DNA from: Litoreibacter ponti
GTDB taxonomy: Bacteria; Pseudomonadota; Alphaproteobacteria; Rhodobacterales; Rhodobacteraceae
DNA length: 64,000 nt
Assembly (NCBI RefSeq): GCF_003054285.1
Contig: NZ_QBKS01000001.1
Coordinates: 434,001-498,000 of the forward strand
Reading direction: 5' to 3'
Of this stretch, positions 39,134-47,654 are shown piece by piece (within the stretch, counting starts at the first letter, position 1; each line of letters starts with the position of its first letter). The notes beneath the pieces are model-generated. The model had not been told where the DNA came from and made no database searches. It saw only the letters and a program-made list of their open reading frames with translations. The translations under genes and the position numbers were made by a program.

Positions 39134-39748
39134 ATGGCGGATACGGCATTCGAGGAGCGCTTGGCGCGGATCAATTCGGGGCAGGGCTTCGTGGCCGAGG
39201 GGCTTTTGGGCAATGGCGACCTGAACACCATCCGCAAGCGGCAGGAGAAGGGCCGCGCACCGACACCCGCCACGATGGGTGTGCCGGTCAAGAAACGCCT
39301 GCCGGTCAAGCGGGTGCTGATCGCTGCGCTGCTTGGGGTCGTGTCGTTCTTCGGCGGAAGCCTTGGCGCGTTTCATGCGACCAATTCGGTGCCCTCGGAA
39401 TTCGATCAATACCGTCCGCTGGTCGAGGCGTTGGGCCCCGTCGGCATGTCCGGCCTTCTGGCGATGCTGCTTCTTTATATCTCGGGCTTCCGCTCGATGT
39501 GGCTGGTCGGCGCGATGGTGCTGGGCTTTTTCGCCACGCATTACGCAGAGCCGCACATGGCGCAGACCGCGCCGGTGCTGTGGTCGCAGATGTATTCGCC
39601 GGAGCACGCGGATGCGCTCAAATTCAAGGCGATCGCGCAGTCGGCGCAGATCAACGCGGTGATGCCCGCGGGCTTCGCATTGCCGACCGGGCTGAGCCTG
39701 CCGGAAGGCGTGTCGCTGCCGGTCGATCTGGGCCTGCCCAGCGGCTGA
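39134..39748 (+). CDS. Membrane protein of unknown function in the suf operon
   Basis: A 204-residue protein. The cytoplasmic N-terminus (about 1-58) starts MADTAFEERLARINSGQG and is rich in charged residues. Three hydrophobic segments follow (about 59-80, 103-122 and 125-140), then a soluble tail with alternating leucine, proline and glycine (SLPEGVSLPVDLGLPSG). The ATG at 39134 was preferred to a TTG two codons upstream. I do not recognise a family beyond its position, in line with other Rhodobacteraceae suf operons. The function is unknown. Confidence 0.72.
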   Translation: MADTAFEERLARINSGQGFVAEGLLGNGDLNTIRKRQEKGRAPTPATMGVPVKKRLPVKRVLIAALLGVVSFFGGSLGAFHATNSVPSEFDQYRPLVEALGPVGMSGLLAMLLLYISGFRSMWLVGAMVLGFFATHYAEPHMAQTAPVLWSQMYSPEHADALKFKAIAQSAQINAVMPAGFALPTGLSLPEGVSLPVDLGLPSG

Positions 39749-39832
39749 GCCGCCGCCAAGACAAGACCCAAAACCTGTCCAATTCCTGCCCTGATGGGGC
39801 GGCAGCCTTGGCTCCACATTGGATAGTGGAGC

Positions 39833-40357
39833 ATGGTGGATATGGCTCAGGACGACTTTCAGGCCCGGCTCGCGCGCCTTGGCATGCAGCAAGAGGCCCC
39901 GCAGCAGCAAACGCAGGCGGAAATGCAGCCCGCGCCGCGCAGGCGCTCGGACGACATCAATCTCAATGGCTCAATCCTGGAAAACGCGGCCTATCCGGCC
40001 AGCTTGGTGGGCGCGTTCCTGCTAGGGCTGCTGGCAGTGTTCTTCAGCCGCTTCGCGCGCTTTCATCTGCTGGGCATCGCGGATCCGGAGGCCGATCTGT
40101 TTCTGGCGACCGTCGCGGATGGCGGCATGGCGCTGGCCATCGGCTTTTGCTTCAAGCAGATGTTCTCGATGGAGGGCGCGGAATGGGCGTCCGCCCAAGC
40201 TGCGGGCGTGGCGGTGATGGTCGCGTCGATGCACAATCTGGTACATATCTGGCCCGAAACCTTCTCGCTGATCTTCGATCCGGACTGGACGCGCTTCGTG
40301 CTGGACACGACAGACTTCCGCACCGCGCGGATCATGGAATACGTGCTGCCCTTCTAG
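39833..40357 (+). CDS. Second membrane protein of unknown function in the suf operon
   Basis: A 174-residue protein with a glutamine-rich hydrophilic N-terminus (about 1-48) that opens with DDFQARLARLGMQQ, faintly similar to the ERLARINSGQ of the preceding protein. About three hydrophobic segments follow (about 52-75, 92-108, 116-134). Two ATGs (39833, 39842) are possible; the first has the better spaced GTGGAG. The family is unknown. It ends before a weak stem-loop terminator that precedes sufC. Confidence 0.7.
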   Translation: MVDMAQDDFQARLARLGMQQEAPQQQTQAEMQPAPRRRSDDINLNGSILENAAYPASLVGAFLLGLLAVFFSRFARFHLLGIADPEADLFLATVADGGMALAIGFCFKQMFSMEGAEWASAQAAGVAVMVASMHNLVHIWPETFSLIFDPDWTRFVLDTTDFRTARIMEYVLPF

Positions 40358-40393
40358 GCGCGCGCAAGACAACTCGATTTTCAATTCAATCCA

Positions 40394-40421
40394 ACGGGCG
40401 TCGCGCGGCGACGTCCGTTTT
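40394..40421 (+). terminator. Weak terminator or attenuator before sufC
   Basis: A 10-bp stem (40394-40403 with 40409-40418, one G-T pair) and a short loop are followed by only four T residues. It sits 20 bases before sufC inside the operon, so it probably reduces rather than stops read-through. Confidence 0.45.
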
Positions 40422-40440
40422 GCTGTGACAAGAGGACCCC

Positions 40441-41196
40441 ATGCTAGAGATCAAAAACCTGCACGTCGCTTTGGAAGAAGAGGACAAGCAAATCCTCAAA
40501 GGTGTGGACCTGACCGTGGATGCGGGGCAGGTGCATGCGATCATGGGCCCGAACGGCTCGGGCAAGTCGACCCTGTCCTACGTGCTGTCCGGTAAGGACG
40601 GCTACGAGGTCACCGACGGCTCCGCCACGCTGGACGGCGAGGATATCCTCGACATGGAGCCCGAAGAGCGCGCCGCGGCGGGCCTGTTCCTGGCGTTCCA
40701 ATACCCCGTCGAAATCCCCGGCGTGGGCAACATGACTTTCCTGCGCACCGCAGTGAACGCGCAGCGCAAGGCCCGCGGCGAGGATGAGATGTCGGCGGGG
40801 GACTTCCTGAAATTCATCCGCGCCAAGGCCAAGGAGCTGCAGATCGACGCCGATATGCTCAAGCGCCCGGTCAATGTGGGCTTCTCCGGCGGCGAGAAAA
40901 AGCGCAACGAAATCCTGCAGATGGCGATGCTGGAGCCGAAGATGTGCATCCTCGACGAGACCGATTCCGGCCTCGACGTCGACGCGATGAAGCTTGTGGC
41001 CGAGGGCGTGAACGCCCTGCGCTCGGAAGGGCGCTCCTTCCTCGTGATCACCCACTACCAGCGCCTGCTGGACCACATCAAACCCGACGTGGTGCACATT
41101 ATGGCCAATGGCCGGATTATCAAATCCGGCGGCCCGGAGCTGGCGCTTGAGGTCGAAAACAACGGCTACGCCGACCTGCTGGCCGAGGTGGCCTGA
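40441..41196 (+). CDS. sufC: Fe-S cluster assembly ATPase SufC
   Basis: SufC is the ABC-type ATPase of the SufBCD complex. The 251-residue protein has Walker A GPNGSGKST (36-44), the signature FSGGEKKRNE, Walker B with CILDETDSGLDVDA, and the ITHYQR switch. The DETDSGLD sequence is typical of SufC rather than transport ATPases. Good ribosome site (AAGAGGA) before ATG 40441. It is separated from sufD by one base. Confidence 0.97.
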   Translation: MLEIKNLHVALEEEDKQILKGVDLTVDAGQVHAIMGPNGSGKSTLSYVLSGKDGYEVTDGSATLDGEDILDMEPEERAAAGLFLAFQYPVEIPGVGNMTFLRTAVNAQRKARGEDEMSAGDFLKFIRAKAKELQIDADMLKRPVNVGFSGGEKKRNEILQMAMLEPKMCILDETDSGLDVDAMKLVAEGVNALRSEGRSFLVITHYQRLLDHIKPDVVHIMANGRIIKSGGPELALEVENNGYADLLAEVA

Positions 41197-41197
41197 G

Positions 41198-42481
41198 ATG
41201 ACAGGGCTATCTGCAACAGCGAACACCGACGCCGGGACATTGCGCGAGCTGCCGCTGGGCCAAGGCGCATGGGCGCAGGCCGCGCGTGGTGATGCGGCGG
41301 CACGGCTCATGGAAATGGGCCTGCCCAAGAAGCGCGACGAGTATTGGAAATACACCGATCCCACGACGCTGACGGCGGTTGAGGCCCCGGCGGCAGAAGT
41401 CTTCGTGCATGACGAGACACCGCTGTTTTCCGACATGGAAACGCTGCGCGTGGTCTTCGTGGATGGGGAGTTTGATGCAGAGGCGTCGAGCGATCTCAGC
41501 CTCGAGAATATCGAGATCGCGCGTCTCGCCGATGCGGCGGGCACCGATATCCATTGGGCCAAGGACCTTTACGGCGTGCTCGAGGCGCGCGGGCAATCGC
41601 CCGTCGCGCGCCCGCTCGCGGTGATGAACACGGCCTACGCCACCGATGGCATCCTGATCCGGGTGACGGGCAAGGTCTCCAAGCCCGTGCACCTGTCCTA
41701 CCTGCATCAGGACCCGCAATCTGACGCGATCCTGCACCATTGCATCAAGGTGGAAGAGGGCGGCGACATCACGGTGATCGAAAACGGTCCCGCCGCCGCG
41801 CGCTTCAACAAATGCATGGAGGTCGACATCGCCGATGGCGCGGCCTTCCATCACGTGCGCGCCCAAGGTCGCGATCACGAGCGCCGGGCCGCCACGCATA
41901 TCTTCACCCGGCTTGGGACGGAGAGCACGTTCAAGTCGTTCACCCTGACGGTGAACGGTGTGCTGACCCGCAATGAATGTGTGATCGAGCTGACCGGCGA
42001 CGACGCGACCGCCCATGTGGCGGGCGCCGCTGTGGGTGATGGCAATTTCCACCATGACGACACGGTGTTCATCACCCATGACGCGGTGAATTGCGAAAGC
42101 CGTCAGGTGTTCAAGAAGGTGCTGCGCAACGGCGCGACCGGTGTCTTTCAAGGCAAAATCTTGGTGAAAGCGGGCGCGCAGAAGACCGATGGCTATCAGA
42201 TCAGCCAGTCGCTGCTCCTCGACGATGACAGCCAGTTCCTGGCCAAGCCGGAGTTAGAGATCTACGCCGACGATGTGGCGTGCTCCCACGGTTCGACCTC
42301 GGGTGCGATCGACGAAGAGGCGCTGTTTTATCTGCGCTCGCGCGGGGTGCCCGAATCCGAGGCGCAGGACCTACTGGTGCTGGCCTTCCTGGCCGAGGCG
42401 CTGGAAGAGATCGAGGACGAGGCGCTGGCAGAGGCACTTTTGGGCCGCCTGCAGGGTTGGCTTTCGCGCCATCGAAAATAA
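41198..42481 (+). CDS. sufD: Fe-S cluster assembly protein SufD
   Basis: SufD pairs with SufB and SufC in the scaffold complex and is needed for iron entry. The 427-residue protein has the KRDEYWKYTDPTTL block near residue 45 and the core beta-helix region. The conserved C-terminal end is ADDVACSHGSTSGAIDEEALFYLRSRGVPE. The ATG at 41198 follows the sufC stop by one base; a longer upstream frame runs through sufC. Length is normal. Confidence 0.96.
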   Translation: MTGLSATANTDAGTLRELPLGQGAWAQAARGDAAARLMEMGLPKKRDEYWKYTDPTTLTAVEAPAAEVFVHDETPLFSDMETLRVVFVDGEFDAEASSDLSLENIEIARLADAAGTDIHWAKDLYGVLEARGQSPVARPLAVMNTAYATDGILIRVTGKVSKPVHLSYLHQDPQSDAILHHCIKVEEGGDITVIENGPAAARFNKCMEVDIADGAAFHHVRAQGRDHERRAATHIFTRLGTESTFKSFTLTVNGVLTRNECVIELTGDDATAHVAGAAVGDGNFHHDDTVFITHDAVNCESRQVFKKVLRNGATGVFQGKILVKAGAQKTDGYQISQSLLLDDDSQFLAKPELEIYADDVACSHGSTSGAIDEEALFYLRSRGVPESEAQDLLVLAFLAEALEEIEDEALAEALLGRLQGWLSRHRK

Positions 42482-42491
42482 GTAGACCCCC

Positions 42492-43001
42492 ATGTCCACG
42501 GCGAGTGCCATATTCCGCAGCTACCGCGCGCCCCGCGCGGTGGCGCGCTCCTTCCGCGACGCAGGTGCGGATGACGGCACCGGTTTGGGCTGGCTCTTTG
42601 GGGCGTGTATCCTGTTCTTTTTGGCGCAGCTGCCGGAATTGCAGCGCACCGCGCATCTGAGCGGCGGCGACACCCCGTTCTTCGGGCTGGCCCTGGGCAC
42701 GTTTTTCGGCACGCTTTTGCTGGCACCGATCGTGATCTTTCTGGTGGCCTCCGTGTCTGGCTATATCGCGCGGGCGGTGGGCTGGGGCGGAACGGTCACG
42801 GACGCGCGGTTGGCGATGTTCTGGGGGCTTCTCGCCTCTGCGCCGCTGGTGTTGATCCAGGGCGCGCTGTCGGGGCTGATCGGGACAGGGCCTGCGGCGA
42901 GTATCCTTGCCCTTGCGGCCTTCGTGGCCTTCTTCTGGGTCTGGGTGAACGGGTTGATCGCCCTTGGCACCCCTGTGGAGGCCGCAGGCCATGATAAATA
43001 A
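42492..43001 (+). CDS. Yip1-domain-like membrane protein
   Basis: A 169-residue membrane protein with about four hydrophobic helices after a short basic N-terminus (FRSYRAPRAVARSF). The arrangement resembles the Yip1 domain found in pairs in Rhodobacteraceae suf operons. Function is unknown. It overlaps the next gene by 11 bases (42991-43001) and follows sufD by 10, so it is part of the operon. Confidence 0.7.
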   Translation: MSTASAIFRSYRAPRAVARSFRDAGADDGTGLGWLFGACILFFLAQLPELQRTAHLSGGDTPFFGLALGTFFGTLLLAPIVIFLVASVSGYIARAVGWGGTVTDARLAMFWGLLASAPLVLIQGALSGLIGTGPAASILALAAFVAFFWVWVNGLIALGTPVEAAGHDK

Positions 43002-43587
43002 CGTCCTGATGCTGGTCCTCGAGACCCTGCGCAGCCCCCGCGAGACCGCCGCGCGGGTGCTGGAGTTCCAGATTGACCGCAGCTCGCTGTGGCTTGCGTT
43101 GATGCTGGTGTCGATCGTGTCTGTGCTGGGCAGCCAGCTGACGCTGGCCTTTGTGCCCGACGAGATGGTCAACAGCCAAAGCCCACTGCCGCAATCGCCC
43201 ATCGTGCTGGCGCTGGTGATCTGGGGCTTGCTGGTGGTAACGGTGTTTTCCACGCACTACATCGGCCGCGCCTTCGATGGCGCGGGCACGCTGGACAAGG
43301 CCTTGCTCGCGACGGTCTGGTTGCAATTCGTGATGCTGGTGGTGCAGGTGGGCCAGCTGGCGCTGTTCGTGATCTCGCCGCTGCTGGCGGTGCTGATCGG
43401 CTACCTCGTGGCGCTATACGTGTTCTACGTGTTCCTGAATTTCGTGCTGGTGATGCATGATTTCAAATCGCTGGGGCTGGTGTTTGCCGGGGCCATCGTC
43501 TCGGCCATCGGTGTCTTGTTCGGCCTGAGCCTGCTTCTCGGGCTAATTGCCGCGCTGTTTGGATTGGAGATACAGACCAATGTTTGA
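42991..43587 (+). CDS. Yip1 family membrane protein
   Basis: A 198-residue membrane protein, starting MINNVLMLVLETLRSPRETAARVLEFQ, the typical Yip1-domain beginning, followed by about five hydrophobic helices. It is the better match of the two Yip1-like genes. Its start lies within the previous gene and its end overlaps the sufS start by 8 bases, so all three are translationally linked. A role in membrane placement of the SUF machinery is a guess. Confidence 0.78.
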   Translation: MINNVLMLVLETLRSPRETAARVLEFQIDRSSLWLALMLVSIVSVLGSQLTLAFVPDEMVNSQSPLPQSPIVLALVIWGLLVVTVFSTHYIGRAFDGAGTLDKALLATVWLQFVMLVVQVGQLALFVISPLLAVLIGYLVALYVFYVFLNFVLVMHDFKSLGLVFAGAIVSAIGVLFGLSLLLGLIAALFGLEIQTNV

Positions 43588-44800
43588 CGTCAAAGCGGTG
43601 CGGGCCGACTTCCCGATCCTGGCGCGTGAGGTGAATGGCAAACCGCTCGTCTATCTCGACAGCGGTGCCTCGGCGCAGAAGCCGCAGGTGGTCATCGATG
43701 CGGTGACGCAGGCCTACGCCCATGAATATGCCAATGTGCACCGCGGGCTGCATTACCTGTCCAATCTCGCGACCGACAAATACGAGGCCGTGCGCGGCAA
43801 GGTCGCGTCCTTTCTGGGGGCGGGGTCGGAGGACGAGATCGTCTTCAACTCCGGCACGACCGAGGGCATCAACATGGTGGCCTATGGCTGGGCCATGCCG
43901 CGGATGGAGGCGGGCGACGAGATCATCCTGTCGGTGATGGAGCACCACGCCAACATCGTGCCGTGGCATTTCATGCGCGAGCGGCAGGGGGTAAAGATTG
44001 TCTGGGTCGATGTGGATGCCAATGGCGATCTCGACCCGCAGAAGGTGATCGATGCGATCACGCCCCGCACCAAGCTGATCGCAATTACACATATGTCCAA
44101 CGTGCTGGGCACGGTGGTCGACATCAAGACGATCTGCGAGCAGGCGCAGGCCAAGGGCGTGCCGGTGCTGGTCGATGGCAGTCAGGCGGCGGTGCATATG
44201 CCCGTCAATGTGCGCGATCTGGGCTGTGACTTCTATGCTGTGACCGGGCACAAGCTTTACGGCCCGTCGGGCTCTGGCGCGATCTATGCGCGGTCCGAGC
44301 GGATGGCCGAGATGCGGCCCTTCATCGGCGGCGGCGACATGATCCGCGATGTGCACAAGGACGAGGTGATCTACAACGACGCGCCGATGAAGTTTGAGGC
44401 GGGCACGCCCGGGATCGTCCAGATCATCGGCATGGGCGTGGCGCTGGACTACATGACGGGGCTGGGGATGGAGAACATCGCGGCCCATGAGCGGTCTTTG
44501 CGCGACTATGCGCGGGCGCGGCTCGACGGGCTGAACTGGCTGCAGGTCCAGGGCAAATCAGCGGGCAAGGGGGCGATCTTTTCCTTCGTTCTGGATGGCG
44601 CGGCTCATGCGCACGACATCTCGACCGTGCTTGACAAGAAGGGCGTCGCGGTGCGGGCCGGCCAGCATTGCGCGCAGCCGTTGATGGAGCATATGGGGCT
44701 GAACGCAACCTGCCGCGCGTCCTTTGCGATGTACAACACGACCGAGGAGGTCGACGTCCTGATTGACGCGTTGGAACTTTGTCACGACCTGTTCGCGTGA
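43580..44800 (+). CDS. sufS: Cysteine desulfurase SufS
   Basis: SufS is the group II cysteine desulfurase that supplies sulfur to SufBCD. The 406-residue protein starts FDVKAVRADFPIL and has the PLP lysine Lys225 (VTGHKLYGPSG), the active cysteine Cys364 (RAGQHCAQPLME) and the RASFAMYNTTEEVD end. The ATG at 43580 fits the family start and overlaps the preceding gene by 8 bases. No sufE or sufU follows; the IscU-like protein at 1.5 kb could serve as partner. Confidence 0.96.
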   Translation: MFDVKAVRADFPILAREVNGKPLVYLDSGASAQKPQVVIDAVTQAYAHEYANVHRGLHYLSNLATDKYEAVRGKVASFLGAGSEDEIVFNSGTTEGINMVAYGWAMPRMEAGDEIILSVMEHHANIVPWHFMRERQGVKIVWVDVDANGDLDPQKVIDAITPRTKLIAITHMSNVLGTVVDIKTICEQAQAKGVPVLVDGSQAAVHMPVNVRDLGCDFYAVTGHKLYGPSGSGAIYARSERMAEMRPFIGGGDMIRDVHKDEVIYNDAPMKFEAGTPGIVQIIGMGVALDYMTGLGMENIAAHERSLRDYARARLDGLNWLQVQGKSAGKGAIFSFVLDGAAHAHDISTVLDKKGVAVRAGQHCAQPLMEHMGLNATCRASFAMYNTTEEVDVLIDALELCHDLFA

Positions 44801-44926
44801 TCTGAATGTGCGCGACCGCGCGTTCCTGATACGCGCAGTTGCACCGCGATAAGGCTGGTCCGGCGTGGCGGTGCTTGCCGTGTTGCGCTTTCCGTATTTG
44901 GGGAACAAAGAAGGACAGATTTGGCG

Positions 44927-44955
44927 TTGCGGCAGGGGCTGCGCGCTTGTATAGC
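44927..44955 (+). promoter_or_regulatory. Possible tRNA-Arg promoter
   Basis: TTGCGG (44927-44932), 17 bases and TATAGC (44950-44955) lie just before the tRNA. The implied start near 44962 leaves only a few bases of leader, which is short but acceptable. Confidence 0.35.
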
Positions 44956-44965
44956 CCTTGTCTAG

Positions 44966-45042
44966 GCACCCATAGCTCAGCTGGATAGAGCGCTGCCCTC
45001 CGAAGGCAGAGGCCAGAGGTTCGAATCCTCTTGGGTGCGCCA
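44966..45042 (+). tRNA. tRNA-Arg (CCG)
   Basis: The 77-base gene has acceptor GCACCCA/TGGGTGC, discriminator G and encoded CCA (45040-45042). The D arm is AGCTCAGCTGGATAGAGC, and the anticodon stem CTGCC/GGCAG has loop CTCCGAA, anticodon CCG. The T arm reads AGAGGTTCGAATCCTCT. It reads CGG codons. Confidence 0.96.
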
Positions 45043-45066
45043 AATCTCCTTGGAAGTTTTGACCGC

Positions 45067-45636
45067 TTAGCGGCCCCAGGTGCGGACCGTGCCGCAATCC
45101 ATGTGCACGAAGTTGGAGCCGGAATACCGGCCCACACCGCCCGCCGCGCAAGAGGCGGCCGCGCGGGCGATCTGGCCCACGGAGCGGGAGTTCAGACGCA
45201 GATCTGCGGCCTGACCCTTCATGTGCAGGGAGTTCTTGGCGACACCGCGCGAGCGGGCGCGCAACATGCGATTGGTCTGGGGGGAGCGGTAGCCGGACAG
45301 AAGCATGTAAGGCTCCGAGACGTCCATCAGGTTATGGGCTGCGGACATGATGTCGATGGTACGGGTGTCCATGTTGAAGGCGCTGTTTTGGCGCCAGTCA
45401 CGCATGAAATAGTTCACCTCTTTGAGGCTTTCCTTGATGTATTCGCCTTCGATCCAGTAGATCATGTCGATCTTTTCGCCGGTGCGGCCGGAATACATCT
45501 TGATGCGGCGAACGTCGCCCGCGCCGCGCAAAAAGCCGAACGCGTTGGCATAGACCGGTGCTGCCGTGAGAGTGGTCGCGGCGAATGCACCAAGAAGTGC
45601 GCGCCGCGTGATCAATGCGGATGTGCTTTTGCTCAT
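45067..45636 (-). CDS. DUF882 (YcbK-like) M15A peptidase, Tat-type signal
   Basis: A 189-residue exported protein. The N-terminus carries a twin-arginine signal (ITRRALLGAFAATTL, then AAPVYANA). The mature part has the DUF882/peptidase M15A features LLSGYRSPQTNRMLR, SLHMKGQAADLR and FVHMDCG, which give the zinc ligands. It is related to murein endopeptidases such as MepK. The start at 45636 places the signal at the N-terminus; an upstream ATG would add a hydrophilic stretch. It is divergent from the L,D-transpeptidase gene. Confidence 0.88.
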   Translation of the reverse strand: MSKSTSALITRRALLGAFAATTLTAAPVYANAFGFLRGAGDVRRIKMYSGRTGEKIDMIYWIEGEYIKESLKEVNYFMRDWRQNSAFNMDTRTIDIMSAAHNLMDVSEPYMLLSGYRSPQTNRMLRARSRGVAKNSLHMKGQAADLRLNSRSVGQIARAAASCAAGGVGRYSGSNFVHMDCGTVRTWGR

Positions 45637-45962
45637 CAGGTTAAGCCTGTCCCGTTTGCCCGAGCCGGTACGCCGGCCTGTTTTTTGATCCCCAGATGCC
45701 ACGTCCTATGCCACAAAATGATTCTTTCGCCAAGGACACAGTGCAAAGCGGGCGTTAATATGATGCGAATAGGCGAAAATTTGCCCAGAATTCGAATTGA
45801 CGCCGGGTGATGCAAATTTGAGACCATGGGCGCGCGATTTCGGGCCCAAGGGGTTGCCTGCGCGCCACGCGCCTCAGAAAAGACACAATTGAGCGTGGAC
45901 TCCGAAGGCATGCTCAAATTTAGTCATTCGCAATTGATGAGCAGTAAATTTCGAGGTTCCCG
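45637..45962. other. Divergent intergenic region of two cell-wall genes
   Basis: These 326 bases separate the starts of the DUF882 peptidase and the L,D-transpeptidase. They should hold both promoters, but I cannot pick out convincing hexamers. AATTGAGC near 45888 and AATTGATGAGC near 45931 are partial direct repeats. No gene is evident. Confidence 0.5.
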
Positions 45963-47573
45963 ATGACCGGTTTTCTGACCCGCCGCACCACTGTGAAATA
46001 TCTCGCCGCAGGCGCCTTGAGCGCGGCGCTGCCGGGCCTGTTCGCGGGGCGCGCGGACGCGGCTGTCACCGCGATGAAGCAAGCCATAGCCGAGGCCGCC
46101 GCGCGCGACGAAGCGCTTTCGGCATTTTACCGCGCACGGGATTTCAAGCCGATCTTCGTGGGCAAGAGCGACAGCCGCCGCCGGGGCGCGCTGCTCAAGG
46201 CGCTGGCCAAGGCCGATGATCATGGCCTGCCGGGCAGCGCCTATGACGCCGAGGGCCTGAAGGGGATGATGAAGCAGGCCCGCACGCCCAGTGATCGGGG
46301 TCGGGTCGAGGTGGAGGCCGCCAAGCGGCTGCTGGATTATGCCGATCACATGCGATCTGGCGTGTTGAACCCGCGCCGCGTCGACCGTGGCTTGGTGATG
46401 GATGTGCCGCGCTACGACCGGACCTCGACGATCGATGCGTTCTCGAAATCCAACCCGCAGGCGTTTCTGAAGAAGCTCGCACCGCGCAAGCCGGAATATG
46501 TGCGCCTGCAAAAGGAAAAGCTGCGCCTTGAAAAGCTGCTGGCCCGCGGCGGCTGGGGCGAGACGGTGCAGGCCAAGGCGCTCAAGCCCGGCCAGTCGGG
46601 CGGGGCGGTGGTGCAACTGCGAAACCGGCTGATCCGCATGGGCTACATGCGCAAGACGGCCACGCAAACCTATGACGCCAATCTGCAATCGGCGGTCCAG
46701 AAGTTCCAGGTGCAACACGGGCTGGCGCCCGATGGGGTGGCCGGCGCCTCCACGCTGGCGCAGGTGAATGCACAGGTCGAGGACCGCCTGAGCCAGGTGC
46801 TGGTCGCGATGGAGCGCAACCGCTGGAACGCGCGCCCGCTTGAAAAGAAGCATGTTTACGTGAACATCCCTGACTACCACGTTGATATCATTCAAAATGG
46901 CAAGTCGACCTTCCGCTCCCGCGTGGTGGTGGGCAAGAACACCGAGGATCGCCGCACGCCGGAGTTTTCCGACGTGATGGAGTTCATGGTCATCAACCCC
47001 AGCTGGTACGTGCCGCGCTCGATCGTGACCAAGGAATACCTGCCGCTGATGAAGCGCAACCGAAACGCGGCGGGACAGCTTCAGATCATCGGGCGCAATG
47101 GCAAGCCCGTAAGCCGCAGCGCGATCAACTTCGCGCAGTATAACGAGAAGACTTTTCCCTACTCGATGAAGCAGCCTCCCTCCAAGGGCAATGCGCTTGG
47201 TCTGGTGAAGTTCATGTTTCCCAACAAGTACAACATCTACCTGCATGACACGCCGTCGAAATCGCTTTTCGGGCGCGAGACGCGGGCGTTCAGCCATGGC
47301 TGTGTGCGGGTGCACAAGCCGTTCGACTTCGCCTATGCGCTGCTGAAAGCACAGGAGAGCGATCCGGAAGGGTTCTTCCAAAGCACCCTGCGCACCGGCC
47401 GCGAGCGCCGGGTCGATCTGCGCGAGCCGCTGCCCGTGCATCTGGCCTACTACACCGCCTGGGTAGACCCCAAGGGGCGCGCGCATTACCGCAACGACAT
47501 CTACGGCCGCGACCGCACGATCTTCCGCGCCTTGCAAAATGCAGGTGTTTCGCTGAGAGCGGTTCAAAGCTAG
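45963..47573 (+). CDS. L,D-transpeptidase (YcbB-like) with peptidoglycan-binding domain
   Basis: A 536-residue exported cell-wall enzyme that makes 3-3 peptide cross-links. The N-terminus has a possible Tat signal (LTRRTTVKYLAAGAL, ending ADA). It is followed by a YcbB-type scaffold region (about 70-190), a PG_binding_1 repeat (LKPGQSGGAVVQLRNRL to DGVAGASTLAQV, about 205-275) and the YkuD catalytic domain with the SHGCVR motif, catalytic Cys447. The C-terminal HLAYYTAWVDPKGRAHYRNDIYGRD is typical of YcbB. A terminator follows. Confidence 0.93.
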   Translation: MTGFLTRRTTVKYLAAGALSAALPGLFAGRADAAVTAMKQAIAEAAARDEALSAFYRARDFKPIFVGKSDSRRRGALLKALAKADDHGLPGSAYDAEGLKGMMKQARTPSDRGRVEVEAAKRLLDYADHMRSGVLNPRRVDRGLVMDVPRYDRTSTIDAFSKSNPQAFLKKLAPRKPEYVRLQKEKLRLEKLLARGGWGETVQAKALKPGQSGGAVVQLRNRLIRMGYMRKTATQTYDANLQSAVQKFQVQHGLAPDGVAGASTLAQVNAQVEDRLSQVLVAMERNRWNARPLEKKHVYVNIPDYHVDIIQNGKSTFRSRVVVGKNTEDRRTPEFSDVMEFMVINPSWYVPRSIVTKEYLPLMKRNRNAAGQLQIIGRNGKPVSRSAINFAQYNEKTFPYSMKQPPSKGNALGLVKFMFPNKYNIYLHDTPSKSLFGRETRAFSHGCVRVHKPFDFAYALLKAQESDPEGFFQSTLRTGRERRVDLREPLPVHLAYYTAWVDPKGRAHYRNDIYGRDRTIFRALQNAGVSLRAVQS

Positions 47574-47595
47574 GCGTTATGCACCTAGATTGAGG

Positions 47596-47631
47596 GGGCG
47601 CGCGGCGGTGACCCGCGGCGCGCCCTTTTTT
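47596..47631 (+). terminator. Rho-independent terminator after the L,D-transpeptidase
   Basis: GGGCGCG (47596-47602) pairs with CGCGCCC (47619-47625) and is followed by six T residues. It separates the transpeptidase from lpxD 24 bases further on. Confidence 0.85.
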
Positions 47632-47654
47632 GCGGACGGACAGAGGCTACGGGA

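Noticed and set aside
45924..47567. 547-codon frame opposite the L,D-transpeptidase
   Set aside because: The transpeptidase has signal, binding domain and catalytic motif; the antisense frame is an arginine- and histidine-rich shadow.
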